DNA of 55,279 nucleotides from positions 39,969 through 95,247 of the forward strand of contig RYVZ01000008.1 of NCBI GenBank assembly GCA_003979345.1. Direction: 5' to 3'. The notes under the pieces are model-generated. The model searched no databases. It was given only the letters and a program-made list of their open reading frames with translations, and had not been told where the DNA came from. Made by a program: the position numbers and the translations under genes. Below, in pieces: positions 1 through 8,563 of this stretch. Numbering within the stretch: the stretch's first letter is position 1; every line of letters begins with the position of its first letter. This DNA comes from Lachnospiraceae bacterium (GTDB lineage: Bacteria > Bacillota > Clostridia > Lachnospirales > Lachnospiraceae).

Positions 1-64
1 TTGAAATAAATACGTTTCAATCTCCCTGATTTGAGTGCGTGCTAAAGCACGCGGACGGGAGCAA
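1..64 (+). repeat. Dispersed 64-nt structured repeat, copy 1
   Basis: First of four copies in the window. It begins with the inverted repeat TTGAAA/TTTCAA (8-nt loop), followed by an outer stem CTCCC/GGGAG enclosing a GCGTGC-taaa-GCACGC hairpin. It starts at the window edge, so further tandem copies may lie to the left. Copy 2 follows after 2 nt. Function unknown; it could be a REP-like element or a cis-acting RNA. Confidence 0.85.
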
Positions 65-66
65 GA

Positions 67-130
67 TTGAAATAAATACGTTTCAATCTCCCTGATTTGA
101 GTGCGTGCTAAAGCACGCGGATGGGAGCAA
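67..130 (+). repeat. Dispersed 64-nt structured repeat, copy 2
   Basis: Nearly identical to copy 1; the one difference seen is GGAT for GGAC in the unpaired segment before the closing GGGAG. It lies in tandem with copy 1 and upstream of the LacI-family gene, but ahead of that gene's promoter, so it is not part of the leader driven by that promoter. Confidence 0.85.
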
Positions 131-174
131 AGATTAAAAAATAGTTTTACACGAACAGCTGTGCACAAAACTTC

Positions 175-219
175 TTGCCAAGCCGGAAAAATCATCTTAT
201 AATAAGGAAAACGATTTCC
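175..219 (+). promoter_or_regulatory. Promoter and operator of the LacI-family gene
   Basis: TTGCCA at 175-180, a 17-nt spacer and a consensus TATAAT at 198-203. The imperfect palindrome GGAAAACGATTTCC (206-219) follows the -10 directly. The same motif sits inside the glgP promoter at 1431-1444, which suggests autoregulation and control of the maltodextrin operon by the same protein. The motif also resembles a CcpA cre site, which is an alternative. Confidence 0.75.
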
Positions 220-254
220 AATTGAGTAAATGTTTACAGAACAGGAGCGGGACA

Positions 255-1250
255 ATGGTTTCCATTAAAGATGTGGCAAAGCATGCAGGCGTGGCAATAT
301 CGACGGTATCCAAGGTATTGAACGGGTATCCGAATGTGAGCGAGGAGACGAAGCGGAAAGTCAACGAGGCAATTGAGGAATTGAATTTTGTTCCGAATGC
401 GGTGGCGTCCGCTTTGTCGTCCAAGCAGTCGGCGCGCGTCGCACTCATCATTAATCTCAACCAGCAGACGCAGGCGATCGATGAGATCGATATGCAGTAT
501 TTATCGGGGGCGATCCGCCAGGCGCGAGAATTAAACCTTGATGTGCAGACCGTGTTTTTCAGCATGATACAGGATAAGAGCGTAGAGGAGATCACACGCT
601 ATCTGCGTTCGCAGAATATTGGCGGCGTGATCATTTACGGCTTGTCCAAAGATGATAAAGTGCTGCACCGGCTCATTCAAAGTCAGGTTTTCAAGACTGT
701 GGTCATTGATTATCCGATGGCGAATCCCAATACATCTTCGATATGGATCGATCAGGAGCGCGCGCAGTATGAAGTTGCCAGGGTGACGATCGAGGCCAAT
801 CCGACCAAGGTACAGAATGTGCTGTATCTTGCGGGCAAACGAAACGGATATGTGACGGAAGAACGCACGAAGGGTATCCGCAGACTGGCGGAAGAAAAGG
901 GATTTAAGCTGACGATTCATTATGGGGAGTTCAGCGAGTTACGGGCGCGTGAACTGACTTTCCGGTATGGAAAAAATGCGGATGCGATCGTCTGTGCTTC
1001 CGATCTGATGGCGATCGGGGCGATGAAGGCGCTGACGGAAATGAATGTGTATCATCCGGTCTGCGGCTTTGACGGCATCACGCTCATGGGATATGTGGGA
1101 AAGCAGATGAACACGGTCCGTCAGGATTTCAGTCATGTTTCCGAGGAAGCAGTCAAAGAAGTCGCTCTGCTGCTAAACGGCATGGAGGGCCGCAATGTCG
1201 TGCTCGACTATCAGATCGTGCGGCTGGAATATCTAGATATTATCTGCTGA
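255..1250 (+). CDS. LacI-family transcriptional regulator, likely of the glgP-malQ operon
   Basis: A 331-residue DNA-binding repressor. The N-terminus (SIKDVAKHAGVAISTVSKVL) is the LacI helix-turn-helix, followed by the hinge helix (about residues 45-58) and a periplasmic-binding-protein-like effector domain. The start is the ATG at 255 with AGGAG at 243-247; a TTG 33 nt upstream in frame has no ribosome site. The next operon encodes maltodextrin phosphorylase and 4-alpha-glucanotransferase, and a matching palindrome lies in both promoters. The inferred role is therefore a maltose/maltodextrin-responsive repressor of the MalR type. The effector is not known from sequence. Confidence 0.9.
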   Translation: MVSIKDVAKHAGVAISTVSKVLNGYPNVSEETKRKVNEAIEELNFVPNAVASALSSKQSARVALIINLNQQTQAIDEIDMQYLSGAIRQARELNLDVQTVFFSMIQDKSVEEITRYLRSQNIGGVIIYGLSKDDKVLHRLIQSQVFKTVVIDYPMANPNTSSIWIDQERAQYEVARVTIEANPTKVQNVLYLAGKRNGYVTEERTKGIRRLAEEKGFKLTIHYGEFSELRARELTFRYGKNADAIVCASDLMAIGAMKALTEMNVYHPVCGFDGITLMGYVGKQMNTVRQDFSHVSEEAVKEVALLLNGMEGRNVVLDYQIVRLEYLDIIC

Positions 1251-1360
1251 GACAGAATCCTTCCCGCTAATTTTTACGAATCATAAGGACGTTTTGCTTT
1301 CACGAGCGACTTTCTCTTCGCGCGTTATTGCAGTAAAATGCTTTGACATGGAGGATTAGG

Positions 1361-1393
1361 ATGAAAGATCACCTTTATGCGGTTCCGGGATGA
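1361..1393 (+). CDS. Possible 10-residue micro-ORF
   Basis: ATG with GGAGG 5 nt upstream (1351-1355), encoding MKDHLYAVPG then TGA. It lies before the glgP promoter, so it is not a leader peptide of that promoter. It may be the start of a lost gene or chance. Function unknown. Confidence 0.2.
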   Translation: MKDHLYAVPG

Positions 1394-1426
1394 TATAGAA
1401 AACTTGAAAAAAATGGAAATTACCCC

Positions 1427-1455
1427 TTGCGGAAAACGTTTTCTTGTGCTATTCT
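1427..1455 (+). promoter_or_regulatory. glgP-malQ promoter with internal operator
   Basis: TTGCGG (1427-1432), a 17-nt spacer and TATTCT (1450-1455). The perfect palindrome GAAAACGTTTTC (1432-1443) fills the spacer, a position where a bound LacI-family repressor would block RNA polymerase. A related palindrome follows the regulator gene's own -10 box at 206-219. Confidence 0.75.
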
Positions 1456-1679
1456 AGGGGAGAAAGAGAAAAAAACAGGAAAAATATAGATCATAATGCC
1501 TGTAAAGGCAGGAAAAGCAGTAGTAAAAAATATCATTCAGTATCAAACTAATAAGAATGGAAACAAAAAGGACGTAAAGAGCAGAAACAGTCAAAAAGTA
1601 GAAACAGTCAAAAAGCAGAAACAGGCAAAGAGCAAAACGTGTAAAAAAGAAATGGCAAAAAGCAGGAGGGAAAACGGAA

Positions 1680-3998
1680 ATGACATTATTACCAAACATG
1701 CAGCGTGAAGTATTGGAATTAAAACTGGAACAGCAGCTGGAGGATTTTGCAAAAGACATGTTCGGCAAGACCATTAGCGAGTGTACGGATGAAGAGACGT
1801 ATTACTGCGTTCTTCAGATGTCCAAATGTCTGATGGAAGCGACGGACGAAATCAACGGCGAAAAGAAAATCTATTATATTTCCGCTGAATTCCTGATCGG
1901 AAAACTCTTATCCAACAACCTGATCAATCTCGGCGTCTACGATAAGGTCGAGGAGATTTTGAGGAAGAAAGGAAAAGAATTAAGCCGCATTGAGGAAGTA
2001 GAGCCGGAACCGTCTTTGGGAAACGGCGGTCTCGGAAGACTGGCAGCGTGCTTTATGGATTCCATTGCGACGCTTGGGTTGCCGGGCGAGGGCATCGGCT
2101 TAAATTATCATTTCGGTCTGTTCAAGCAGGTTTTTGAGGATCGTCTTCAGAAGACGGAGAAGAATGACTGGATCGAGAAGCAGTCCTGGCTGAATAAGAC
2201 GGATATCACGTTTCAGGTGGAGTTTGGCGACCGCAAAGTGAAGTCCCGCCTGTATGATATTGATGTGGTCGGCTATGACAACGGCATCAATAAGCTGCGT
2301 CTGTTTGATATCGAGTCTGTTGACGAGTCCATTGTAAAAGACGGCATCACGTTTGACAAAGAAGATATTGAGAAGAACCTGACTCTTTTCCTGTATCCGG
2401 ATGATTCCGACGAAGCGGGAAATCTGCTGCGCATCTATCAGCAGTATTTTATGGTCAGCAATGCCGCCCAGCTTATTTTACAGGAAATGAAAGAGCATAA
2501 GTACGACCTGCGCAAGATGAATGAGCATGCGGTCATTCAGATCAACGATACGCACCCGACGATGATCATTCCGGAGCTGATCCGCATTCTGGTCAATGAC
2601 AAGGCATTCACGATGGATGAGGCGATCGAGGTCGTCAGCAAGACCTGTGCATACACGAACCATACGATCCTTGCGGAGGCACTTGAAAAATGGCCGCTCG
2701 CTTATCTGGATAAGGTCGTTCCGCAGCTTGTGCCGATCATCAAGGAGCTTGATAAGCGCGTGCGTGCAAAATATAAAGACGAGGCCGTGCAGATCATTGA
2801 TAAGGACAAGCGCGTTCATATGGCGCATATCGATATCCATTACGGATTCAGCGTAAACGGCGTTGCCGCGATCCACACGGAGATTCTGAAGGATACGGAG
2901 TTGCATGCATTTTACAAACTGTATCCTGAGAAATTCAATAACAAGACGAACGGCATCACCTTCCGCCGCTGGCTCTTATCCTGCAACAGAGAGCTTGCTG
3001 CATTTTTGGAAGAGACGATCGGAAAAGGATATAAGAAGGACGCGGCGGAGCTTGAAAAGCTGCTTGCGTTTAAGGATGACACGGCGGTGCTCGATCGGCT
3101 TGCCGAGATCAAGCTTCATAATAAAGAGAAGCTTGCCGCTTATCTGAAGGAGCACGAGGATGTTGAAGTTTCTCCGGATTCTATTTTTGATATTCAGGTA
3201 AAGAGACTGCATGAGTATAAGCGCCAGCAGATGAATGCACTTTATATCATTCATAAGTATTTGGAGATCAAGGCAGGCAAAAAGCCGGTAAGACCGCTCA
3301 CCTTCATTTTCGGTGCAAAGGCGGCTCCCGCTTATGTGATTGCGCAGGACATCATTCATCTGTTGCTTGTGCTGCAGGAGATCATCAATCATGATCCCGA
3401 CGTCAGCCCGTATATGCATCTTGTTATGGTGGAAAATTACAACGTCAGCTACGCTGAAAAACTGATTCCGGCATGCGATGTGTCCGAGCAGATCTCGCTT
3501 GCGAGCAAGGAAGCATCCGGCACGGGTAACATGAAGTTCATGTTAAACGGCGCGGTGACGCTTGGAACGAGCGACGGTGCAAACGTGGAGATCCACGAAC
3601 TGGTCGGCGACGATAATATTTATATTTTCGGTGAAAAGAGCGAGCAGGTCATCAAGCATTATGAAAAAGCGGATTACGTGCCGAAGGACTATTATGACAA
3701 GAGCGATGTTATCAAAGAGGCGATTGATTTCATTGTCAGCAAGCCGGTATTGAAAGTCGGTAAAAAAGAGAACCTTGAGAGACTGCACAAGGAGCTCTTA
3801 AATAAAGACTGGTTTATGACGCTGCTTGACCTCGAAGATTATATCGAAAAGAAAGATGCGATCTTTGCCGCATATGAGGACCGCGCAAAGTGGAAACGGA
3901 TGATGCTCGTTAACATCGCCAAGGCAGGGTTCTTCTCATCTGACCGCACGATTGCCGAGTACAACCGCGATATCTGGAAACTGGAAGAGTCGAAATAA
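1680..3998 (+). CDS. glgP: Glycogen/maltodextrin phosphorylase
   Basis: A 772-residue family GT35 enzyme releasing glucose-1-phosphate from alpha-1,4-glucans with pyridoxal phosphate. Diagnostic motifs are IQINDTHPTMIIPEL, the KRLHEYKRQQMNAL segment, and the PLP-binding EASGTGNMKFMLNGA, where the lysine forms the Schiff base. The length is typical of the short bacterial maltodextrin phosphorylases. The start ATG has AGGAGGG at 1664-1670. It is the first gene of an operon with malQ, the usual pair for cytoplasmic maltodextrin breakdown, and is probably controlled by the LacI-family protein upstream. The gene could equally be named malP, since glycogen and maltodextrin preference cannot be read from sequence. 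Confidence 0.95.
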   Translation: MTLLPNMQREVLELKLEQQLEDFAKDMFGKTISECTDEETYYCVLQMSKCLMEATDEINGEKKIYYISAEFLIGKLLSNNLINLGVYDKVEEILRKKGKELSRIEEVEPEPSLGNGGLGRLAACFMDSIATLGLPGEGIGLNYHFGLFKQVFEDRLQKTEKNDWIEKQSWLNKTDITFQVEFGDRKVKSRLYDIDVVGYDNGINKLRLFDIESVDESIVKDGITFDKEDIEKNLTLFLYPDDSDEAGNLLRIYQQYFMVSNAAQLILQEMKEHKYDLRKMNEHAVIQINDTHPTMIIPELIRILVNDKAFTMDEAIEVVSKTCAYTNHTILAEALEKWPLAYLDKVVPQLVPIIKELDKRVRAKYKDEAVQIIDKDKRVHMAHIDIHYGFSVNGVAAIHTEILKDTELHAFYKLYPEKFNNKTNGITFRRWLLSCNRELAAFLEETIGKGYKKDAAELEKLLAFKDDTAVLDRLAEIKLHNKEKLAAYLKEHEDVEVSPDSIFDIQVKRLHEYKRQQMNALYIIHKYLEIKAGKKPVRPLTFIFGAKAAPAYVIAQDIIHLLLVLQEIINHDPDVSPYMHLVMVENYNVSYAEKLIPACDVSEQISLASKEASGTGNMKFMLNGAVTLGTSDGANVEIHELVGDDNIYIFGEKSEQVIKHYEKADYVPKDYYDKSDVIKEAIDFIVSKPVLKVGKKENLERLHKELLNKDWFMTLLDLEDYIEKKDAIFAAYEDRAKWKRMMLVNIAKAGFFSSDRTIAEYNRDIWKLEESK

Positions 3999-4033
3999 GA
4001 TGCCGGGCGGCATTAAGGAAGGGGTAGTGTGAG

Positions 4034-4165
4034 AAATAAGCTTGATAGCTTATTTTTCCAGACGAACTCGTTCGCCTTGCAAATTTGTGCCGGAGCCACA
4101 AATTTGAATCGCAGAGCCGAATTTGATATTCGGCTCGCGTGCCTGCGCAAACATGCTCCGGCATG
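4034..4165 (+). repeat. Array of five tandem hairpins in the glgP-malQ spacer
   Basis: Five consecutive inverted repeats fill the spacer: AAATAAGC/GCTTATTT (4034-4055), CGAAC/GTTCG (4063-4074), CAAATTTGTG/CACAAATTTG (4080-4106), GAGCCGAAT/ATTCGGCTC (4114-4136) and CATGC/GCATG (4152-4165). The four larger ones are perfect and have short loops, and the last abuts the malQ ribosome site. None has a T-run, so they are not simple terminators. They may stabilise or process the mRNA, or set the malQ level. Confidence 0.8.
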
Positions 4166-4175
4166 GAGGGATAGG

Positions 4176-5654
4176 ATGAGAAGGGGCGGCATACTCATGC
4201 CTGTGTCAGCGATCCCGTCTAAATACGGGATCGGGGGATTTTCCAAACAGGCATACGAATTTGTAGACATGTGTAAAAAAGCGGGGCAGAGCTATTGGCA
4301 GATTCTGCCTTTGGGACCGACTGGTTACGGAGACTCTCCGTACCAGTCTTTCTCCACGTTTGCGGGAAACCCGTATTACATTGATCTGGAAACCCTGATT
4401 GGGGAGGGGCTTCTGACGAAAAAAGAATGCGAAGCGGCAGATTACGGAAAGAACGAAGCCAGAGTCGATTACGAAAAGATCTACCGCACCAGATTTGCAA
4501 TCCTGAAAAAAGCGTTTCAGCGCAGTGATCTTACGGGAGATCAGGAGTTTTCGGATTTCTGTGCCGAAAATGCTTTTTGGCTGGACGATTATGCGTTGTA
4601 TATGGCGGTGAAAAATTCATTTGACGGCAAAAGCTGGATCGAGTGGGACGACGATATCCGCCTGCGTAAAGAGAGCGCATTAAAGAGCTGCCGACAGAAA
4701 TTTGCCGAAGAAATACGCTTTTATCAATTCCAGCAGTATGAATTTACAAAACAGTGGAAGGCGCTCAAAGCGTATGCCAACAAAAACGGTATCGAGATCA
4801 TCGGGGACATCCCGATTTATGTCGCGTTTGACAGCGCGGATACATGGGCAAATCCCAAGCTGTTTCAGCTTGATCAGGACTGCGTGCCGCTTGCGGTCGC
4901 AGGCTGTCCGCCCGATGCGTTTGCAGCGACGGGCCAGCTTTGGGGAAATCCGCTCTATGACTGGGTATACCACGCAAAAACAAATTATGAGTGGTGGATG
5001 AAGCGGATCGCGTTCTGTTTTACGCTTTATGATGTGGTGAGGATCGATCATTTCCGCGGATTTGACGAATACTATTCGATTCCGTACGGCGACTCGACGG
5101 CGGAGTTCGGGCATTGGGAAAAAGGTCCGGGCTACGACCTGTTCCGGGAGATGAAAAAACAATTGGGCAAGCGCAGAGTGATTGCGGAAGATCTCGGCTT
5201 TTTAACGGAATCGGTGTTTAAGCTTGTTCAGAAAACGGGATTTCCGGGCATGAAGATCGTGCAATTTGCGTTTGATTCTAAAGGTGCCGACAGCAGTTAT
5301 CTGCCGCACAATTATACGCATAACTGCATTGTGTATACGGGAACGCATGACAACGACACGACGCTGAGCTGGTATGACGGACTGTCCTTGAGGGACAGAC
5401 GGTATGCGAATGCTTATTTAGATGTTCACAGCAGAAAAAAAGTTCCGTGGTGCTTCATCCGCGCGGCGCTCGCATCGACGGCGGATACCTGCATCATTCC
5501 GATGCAGGACTACTTAGAATTAGGCGGAGAGGCGCGTTTTAACTTCCCGTCCACGCTCGGCGGTAACTGGGAATGGCGGATGCTCGACGGCCAGTTCACG
5601 GACGAACTGGCGGAAAAGATCTGCAAGATGACGAGGCTCTATGCGAGATATTGA
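4176..5654 (+). CDS. malQ: 4-alpha-glucanotransferase (amylomaltase)
   Basis: A 492-residue GH77 enzyme that disproportionates maltodextrins into longer chains that phosphorylase can use, releasing glucose. The N-terminus GGILMPVSAIPSKYGIGGF is the family's characteristic start. Catalytic landmarks are DVVRIDHFRGF (nucleophile Asp), AEDLG (acid/base Glu) and YTGTHDNDT (transition-state Asp). The ATG at 4176 has GGAGGG at 4165-4170. The reading frame stays open back to 4029, but that extension only translates the hairpin array and matches nothing in the family. Second gene of the glgP-malQ operon. Confidence 0.95.
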   Translation: MRRGGILMPVSAIPSKYGIGGFSKQAYEFVDMCKKAGQSYWQILPLGPTGYGDSPYQSFSTFAGNPYYIDLETLIGEGLLTKKECEAADYGKNEARVDYEKIYRTRFAILKKAFQRSDLTGDQEFSDFCAENAFWLDDYALYMAVKNSFDGKSWIEWDDDIRLRKESALKSCRQKFAEEIRFYQFQQYEFTKQWKALKAYANKNGIEIIGDIPIYVAFDSADTWANPKLFQLDQDCVPLAVAGCPPDAFAATGQLWGNPLYDWVYHAKTNYEWWMKRIAFCFTLYDVVRIDHFRGFDEYYSIPYGDSTAEFGHWEKGPGYDLFREMKKQLGKRRVIAEDLGFLTESVFKLVQKTGFPGMKIVQFAFDSKGADSSYLPHNYTHNCIVYTGTHDNDTTLSWYDGLSLRDRRYANAYLDVHSRKKVPWCFIRAALASTADTCIIPMQDYLELGGEARFNFPSTLGGNWEWRMLDGQFTDELAEKICKMTRLYARY

Positions 5655-5671
5655 GCTGGGGATAATCGGAA

Positions 5672-5701
5672 AAAAAGAGAAGCATTCCGCTTCTCTTTTT
5701 T
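5672..5701 (+). terminator. Rho-independent terminator of glgP-malQ
   Basis: A GAGAAGC/GCTTCTC stem with a 5-nt loop, flanked by an A-run and a T-run, 17 nt after the malQ stop codon. Confidence 0.85.
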
Positions 5702-5880
5702 GTTGCTTATTTTTCGTGTCTTCTGTGGCTTATTCGGTCCTTGGAGGGCTGATAAGTAAATCTGAAATCGGTAATCATTGTATACGAAATTGTAAATTGT
5801 GCTTACAAAGGGGGGGTACGGATAAAGCTTTAGAGATGGGGAATGTAATGCTTGTTGTGTATAAAGATAACTGAATCCGC

Positions 5881-5921
5881 GGTGCGGCTGATCCGGCATA
5901 AAAGCCGGTCAAAGCCGCACC
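5881..5921 (-). terminator. Stem-loop after the anti-sigma gene
   Basis: A two-tier stem: GGTGCGGCT/AGCCGCACC outside, CCGGC/GCCGG inside, 17 nt past the stop codon of the minus-strand gene. No clear T-run follows on the minus strand, so termination is likely but not canonical. The preceding 5702-5880 shows no gene. Confidence 0.5.
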
Positions 5922-5937
5922 GGATCGTCAAACCGCT

Positions 5938-7212
5938 TTAGTTAAACCGCCCGCCCCAGACCGGAAAATCGGACAGATATTCGCCGCTGACCGCGGGCAC
6001 ATAGTAAGCGCCGTAGCAGATAAGTCCCTCCGCCATGTCCGTGCTGTAATCGGTCAGCTTCACATAAAAACGGTAATAGGGCATAAACAGCTCTTCGGTA
6101 TTGCCGGTGCGGTAAACAAGTTCCGTTTTGGCAATCTGCGGTTCTGTGATCGTGCCGTCCCGGAGATATTCCGACGGTACGGTCGTGATATAGTCGCCGT
6201 TTAGGAGCAGACAGCGCGCCGTTTCAGCATCGATCAAAGGATAATCACCCACTTTTTCTGCGGCGGTCAGCAGATCTCCGGACCAGATGATGAACAGATT
6301 TCCGTCATCATCAGGAGAAAAAGAAATGTTGTTGAAATTGTAATTTAGGATCTGCTGTGTGAGATCGCCGCTGCTGTCATATGCCTGATAGAAACGGATG
6401 CGTTCGCCGCTATAGGTATAGTCACCGCCGGTGCAATAGGCAGGCTGGTCAAATGCGCACAGCGCCTGATAGCGTCCGGTCAGATACCGGAGTATTTCGC
6501 CCGCTTCATCATCCGTCGTTTCGGAGCTGGTAAACCGGTATTCTTCGGGAAGCGTTACCGGTTCCGAAAAGAAGATCCTGATCTGACCGTTTCCATAAAC
6601 GGTAATCTCTCCAAGCGCTGTTTCCGCGGTCAGACTGTATGCCTCCGTGCCGTCATGTCCGGCGGGCGGCTGTTCCGTAATATCGCTGATGCGCTGGTAT
6701 GTTGTGTTTTCAATTGAAGCAGCAAGCGCGTCTGCGGTACGTGCGGCAAGATCCGACATTTCGTCCTCGTTCAGGAATACAGTGATCCCGCCCATATCCG
6801 TGCAGGCACGATTGCGATAAACCGGCAGTGAGCTCAGAGCCTGTTCTTCAGTCCACGGATTTCCGTTTTCTGCTTCGGAAATATCATAGTACATCATACC
6901 CTCAAAGCCCATGCCGGTTTCGGTGTCGAAGCGGGCGGTCAGCAGGGGAAGACCGGATGCGGAGGAGGGACCGTCTGACGCAGGATCAGCAGAGTTTTTC
7001 GTACCCGGAGCATCCGGACCGGCAGGCAGAAGCCGGAGGAAGGCAAATAGTGCGACGGCGGCTATGAGCGCAGCAGCCGCGATCATTGGAAAGGAACTTT
7101 TTATGTGCGGCTTTTTGATATCTTCGGCTTCTTCAATATATTGGTCGTCGATTTCACCGAGCGCTGTCAGGATTCTTTTTTCATTCACTTCATAAGTGGT
7201 TTCTTGTTTCAT
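5938..7212 (-). CDS. Membrane-anchored anti-sigma-factor-like protein
   Basis: A 424-residue protein: about 40 polar N-terminal residues, one transmembrane helix (about residues 42-64, MIAAAALIAAVALFAFLRLL) and a long extracytoplasmic domain after a Pro/Ser/Asp-rich linker. Its start overlaps the stop of the ECF sigma gene by ATGA, a typical sigma/anti-sigma arrangement with translational coupling. No zinc anti-sigma HxxxCxxC motif is visible, so it is not the classical ZAS type. The extracellular domain is not recognised. The inferred role is holding the sigma factor at the membrane until an envelope signal arrives. Confidence 0.65.
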   Translation of the reverse strand: MKQETTYEVNEKRILTALGEIDDQYIEEAEDIKKPHIKSSFPMIAAAALIAAVALFAFLRLLPAGPDAPGTKNSADPASDGPSSASGLPLLTARFDTETGMGFEGMMYYDISEAENGNPWTEEQALSSLPVYRNRACTDMGGITVFLNEDEMSDLAARTADALAASIENTTYQRISDITEQPPAGHDGTEAYSLTAETALGEITVYGNGQIRIFFSEPVTLPEEYRFTSSETTDDEAGEILRYLTGRYQALCAFDQPAYCTGGDYTYSGERIRFYQAYDSSGDLTQQILNYNFNNISFSPDDDGNLFIIWSGDLLTAAEKVGDYPLIDAETARCLLLNGDYITTVPSEYLRDGTITEPQIAKTELVYRTGNTEELFMPYYRFYVKLTDYSTDMAEGLICYGAYYVPAVSGEYLSDFPVWGGRFN

Positions 7213-7781
7213 AAGCAGATTCCTTCTTTCTCTAATAATTGTTTCAGTCTGCCGCGCGAGCGCAGCAGGGACATTTTGACTTTGCTTTCACTGACACGGA
7301 AAGCGGCGGCTATTTCTGCAATCGTATCAAAATACCAATACCGCCGTAGGAATATCAATCGCGTCTGGACAGGAAGAACGGACAAAAATTGGTTCAGGAT
7401 TTCTTTCAGCGCCATATCGTCTGCAATGCCTGCAACAGGATCAAAAGCAGGAGTAAAAGCCGGGATGCACTCTTTCAGTTCATCGAGCGCTAGCGCAGTC
7501 CTTCCCATGCCGCGTTTTTCGGCATGATATTTTTCGTATATATGCAGCGCCAGATTGCGCGTCAGCTTTCCCAAATATGTGCGAAGTTTTTCGGGGCGTT
7601 TGGGAGGTATGCTCTCCCATGCTTTCAGGTACGTATCGCTGACACATTCCTCACTGTCTTCCTGATTCTGAAGGATGCGCCATGCGATCGAATGGCAGTA
7701 TCCGCCGTATTTCTGCGCGGTTTCGGATATGGCGTTTTCCGAGCGGGCAAAAAACAGCCCGATGATCTTTTCGTCTTCCAT
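7209..7781 (-). CDS. ECF-type RNA polymerase sigma factor
   Basis: A 190-residue sigma-70 family protein of group 4 length. Region 2 is seen around WRILQNQEDSEECVSDTYLKAW (core binding and -10 recognition). Region 4 is seen around LPVQTRLIFLRRYWYFDTIAEIA and the helix-turn-helix VSESKVKMSLLRSRGRLKQ. The ATG at 7781 has AAGGAGGGG 6 nt upstream; the in-frame extension upstream of it lacks a ribosome site. It is co-transcribed with the membrane protein downstream, whose start overlaps its stop. The regulon is unknown. Confidence 0.9.
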   Translation of the reverse strand: MEDEKIIGLFFARSENAISETAQKYGGYCHSIAWRILQNQEDSEECVSDTYLKAWESIPPKRPEKLRTYLGKLTRNLALHIYEKYHAEKRGMGRTALALDELKECIPAFTPAFDPVAGIADDMALKEILNQFLSVLPVQTRLIFLRRYWYFDTIAEIAAAFRVSESKVKMSLLRSRGRLKQLLEKEGICL

Positions 7782-8270
7782 GTCGTTCCCCTCCTTCGTA
7801 TGAAGTATCACCGGACAAGGGCATTTTGAGTTTATGCGCCCTTGTTCGGAGACCGCTTTTGCAGTCTGATACTATCATACACCGGAAAAGTATGGCGCGC
7901 GTCACATATTTTAATAAATTCCCATTTGACAGCGAAAAGAACGAATCCCGTATGCTTGATGTAAAAATAATTTGTGGTAGGCCGGAATAATTGGTATAAT
8001 CCTATTGGAGTCGACATAAAGGCATAACGATTTTTGCAACAAGACAAGCGATCATGGAATGATTTAGCCCAGACGCGCATATTGGGACAATATTGTAATT
8101 GGTGTCGACAGCGTGGCGGCGGTTTGTGGATGAAGGGATGTTTGGGTTCGGTTAAGACATCTCATATTTGATCCAGATAGCGGTATATAGAAAAGGTAGA
8201 AAAACGGATAAGCAGATGATATAATAACCGCAAAAGGAAAACAAGCGACGCGAAGCGGCATTTGTTTTCA
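7782..8270. other. Gene-poor region upstream of the ECF operon
   Basis: 489 nt with no supportable gene. It holds a stem GGACAAGGGC/GCCCTTGTTC (about 7813-7850) in the ECF leader and the 39-nt terminator-like repeat at 8231-8269. Nothing coding is recognisable to the left of the HAD remnant. Confidence 0.5.
8231..8269 (+). repeat. Terminator-like 39-nt repeat, copy 1 (no T-run)
   Basis: Matches 37 of 39 positions with the terminator hairpin at 51857-51895. Arms GAAAACAA and TTTGTTTTC surround a GCG-rich loop. Here the run of T is missing and the sequence passes directly into a truncated HAD-hydrolase remnant, so a rearrangement breakpoint probably lies at the repeat edge. Confidence 0.75.
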
Positions 8271-8563
8271 GGTAATTATATTTTCCGCAAACCGAATAAA
8301 AGAAATTTCGATCTCGCTTTGGAAAAAGCGCAGCGACAGCCGATCAGGTCTGGCATGTCGGGGATCAGTACGAATGCGATGTAAAGGGCTCCTTACAAGC
8401 CGGTCTGTTTCCGGTATGGTATACAGGGGCGGTCGATCTGCCATCCGCAATGGAATTGTCTTCTTCCATGAAAGAAGATAAAACTATTTTGACGGTAACA
8501 GGCTGGGACGAATTAAGGCGGTATATGGAGAAAATTAGAAAGGACAATGATATAGAAGCATGA
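8271..8563 (+). pseudogene. C-terminal remnant of a HAD-superfamily hydrolase
   Basis: The first frame (from 8271) reads FRKPNKRNFDLALEKA, the conserved KP segment of HAD phosphatases. The downstream frame (from about 8325) reads WHVGDQYECDVKGSLQAGLF, the HAD motif IV with its GDxxxxD acidic pair, and continues to a TGA at 8561-8563. The two parts differ by one frame, so there is a single-base indel near 8320-8340. The N-terminal half, including the nucleophile motif, is absent: homology stops at the terminator-like repeat. The stop overlaps the next gene's ATG, so the remnant was probably the upstream partner in an operon. Confidence 0.75.

Larger units (their letters stand above)
1251..1679. 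other. Intergenic region between regulator and glgP
   Basis: This 429-nt gap holds the glgP promoter and operator (1427-1455), a possible 10-codon ORF at 1361-1393, and a lysine-rich open stretch (1496-1679) that I do not consider a gene. The leader from the promoter to glgP is about 220 nt, A-rich and without an obvious riboswitch. Confidence 0.6.

Noticed and set aside
1..130. Possible CRISPR-like direct repeats
   Set aside because: The two 64-nt units are separated by only 2 nt, there are no spacers, and single copies occur elsewhere near genes.
1496..1708. 70-codon lysine-rich ORF before glgP
   Set aside because: Overlaps the glgP start, lacks a ribosome site and is simply A-rich leader DNA.
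4029..4175. N-terminal extension of MalQ
   Set aside because: It only translates the hairpin array; MalQ proteins start at the GGILMP segment, and the ATG at 4176 has a good ribosome site.
5641..5874. 77-codon ORF after malQ
   Set aside because: Begins inside malQ and runs through its terminator; no ribosome site.
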